Positions 7,793 to 8,149 of a DNA stretch of 8,149 nucleotides are shown here, piece by piece. The position numbers and the translations under genes were made by a program. The notes beneath the pieces were generated by a model, which saw nothing but the letters and a program-made list of their open reading frames with translations, was not told the DNA's origin and searched no databases. The stretch spans positions 1 to 8,149 of the forward strand of contig JALTMR010000036.1 in the NCBI GenBank assembly GCA_027001525.1, written 5' to 3'. Each line of letters begins with the position of its first letter. The first letter of the stretch is position 1. The stretch comes from Gammaproteobacteria bacterium (GTDB taxonomy: Bacteria; Pseudomonadota; Gammaproteobacteria; Tenderiales; Tenderiaceae).

Positions 7793-8149
7793 GTGAAATT
7801 CCCCCGAAAGCTGAGACGTTACTTGTGGCCTGACCACTTGGGTCGGCAGGCGATGTTGGCGGTGGTGCTCCTTATCTCCGTCACGACTTTCGCTTTCTCC
7901 TGGCATGTTGCCGAGGAACTTAGGGAAGAGGTTGCCAGTGCTTTCCAGCGCTATGCCGTCGCGACCTCCAGAAACCTGGCAAACCATATTGCCTACCCCG
8001 TATTGAATGGTGATCTGGAAGGCGCTCAGCAGGAGCTAGTGGCCGAACTGGGTACAGGGCAGGCGGATGAAGCCTATCTTTATAACGCACAGGGCGGGCT
8101 GCTCTTTAAGATTCTCGGTGCCCGAGTGGCACAGCGCGACAAGGGAGTT
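7793..8149 (+). CDS. Membrane-anchored sensor/signalling protein, N-terminal part
   Basis: The frame is open to the window edge, giving 119 residues of a longer protein. Two consecutive GTG codons (7790 and 7793) can start it. An in-frame TGA at 7787-7789 excludes anything earlier, and AAGGA at 7779-7783 fits 7793 slightly better. A basic N-terminus (KFPRKLRRY) is followed by one hydrophobic span at about residues 20-37 (MLAVVLLISVTTFAFSW), the usual inner-membrane anchor. After it comes a charged, probably periplasmic segment with RNLANHIAYPVLNGDLEGAQ (about 57-76) and DEAYLYNAQGG. This pattern of anchor, helix, 'left-over' loop and small alpha/beta sensor strand is common at the start of BarA-type histidine kinases, HAMP-containing receptors and GGDEF/EAL proteins. 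No output domain is in view, so the class stays open. It follows rimI in the same direction after about 240 bases with no supported gene. Confidence 0.7.
   Translation, partial: MKFPRKLRRYLWPDHLGRQAMLAVVLLISVTTFAFSWHVAEELREEVASAFQRYAVATSRNLANHIAYPVLNGDLEGAQQELVAELGTGQADEAYLYNAQGGLLFKILGARVAQRDKGV

Noticed and set aside
7727..7987. 86-codon reverse-strand frame near the right end
   Set aside because: It opposes the sensor gene, which has a clear binding site, a start right after an in-frame stop and a membrane anchor. The reverse translation looks like nothing known.

Overview
The window is ordinary chromosome from a non-enteric gammaproteobacterium. The gene order ilvI-ilvH-ilvC-pssA, a leuA that stands apart from leuBCD, a Bacillus-type (CDP-alcohol phosphotransferase) PssA in place of the enteric phospholipase-D-like enzyme, and a class I IlvC whose metal-ligand numbering matches the Pseudomonas aeruginosa enzyme all suggest a pseudomonad or related marine lineage (Pseudomonadales/Cellvibrionales). 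That placement is inferred from gene content and protein character, not from a search.

Layout. Positions 1-73 hold the 5' end of a leftward gene for a MIF/tautomerase-type small protein. A divergent intergenic region (74-306) carries a good extended -10 promoter and an RNA leader that can fold as a four-segment attenuator ending in an intrinsic terminator just before ilvI. Positions 307-3567 are the ilvIHC operon: acetolactate synthase large and small subunits, then ketol-acid reductoisomerase. A clear intrinsic terminator closes it at 3604-3649. pssA (phosphatidylserine synthase) follows alone at 3734-4474. Next is a 322-base gene-free stretch with a sigma70-type promoter, a 38-codon leucine-rich candidate leader peptide and a heavily base-paired RNA leading into leuA (4797-6332). 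leuA is followed at once by a family 4 uracil-DNA glycosylase gene (6337-7065) and rimI (7081-7551), spaced as in an operon. After about 240 bases with no supported gene, the 5' end of a membrane-anchored sensor protein (from 7793) runs off the right edge.

How the genes work together. IlvIH makes acetolactate and acetohydroxybutyrate, IlvC reduces and isomerises them, and LeuA draws off the valine precursor 2-ketoisovalerate towards leucine. Control is visible at two levels. IlvH has the ACT-domain residues tied to valine feedback, and LeuA has the C-terminal domain that binds leucine in this family. In addition, both biosynthetic units appear to have RNA leaders of the amino-acid-sensing kind. 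The two leaders are the most interesting part of the window. Both are inferred by eye from pairing and codon content and need comparative and experimental support. I see no mobile element, CRISPR array, phage, tRNA or rRNA, and no clear novel multi-gene system.
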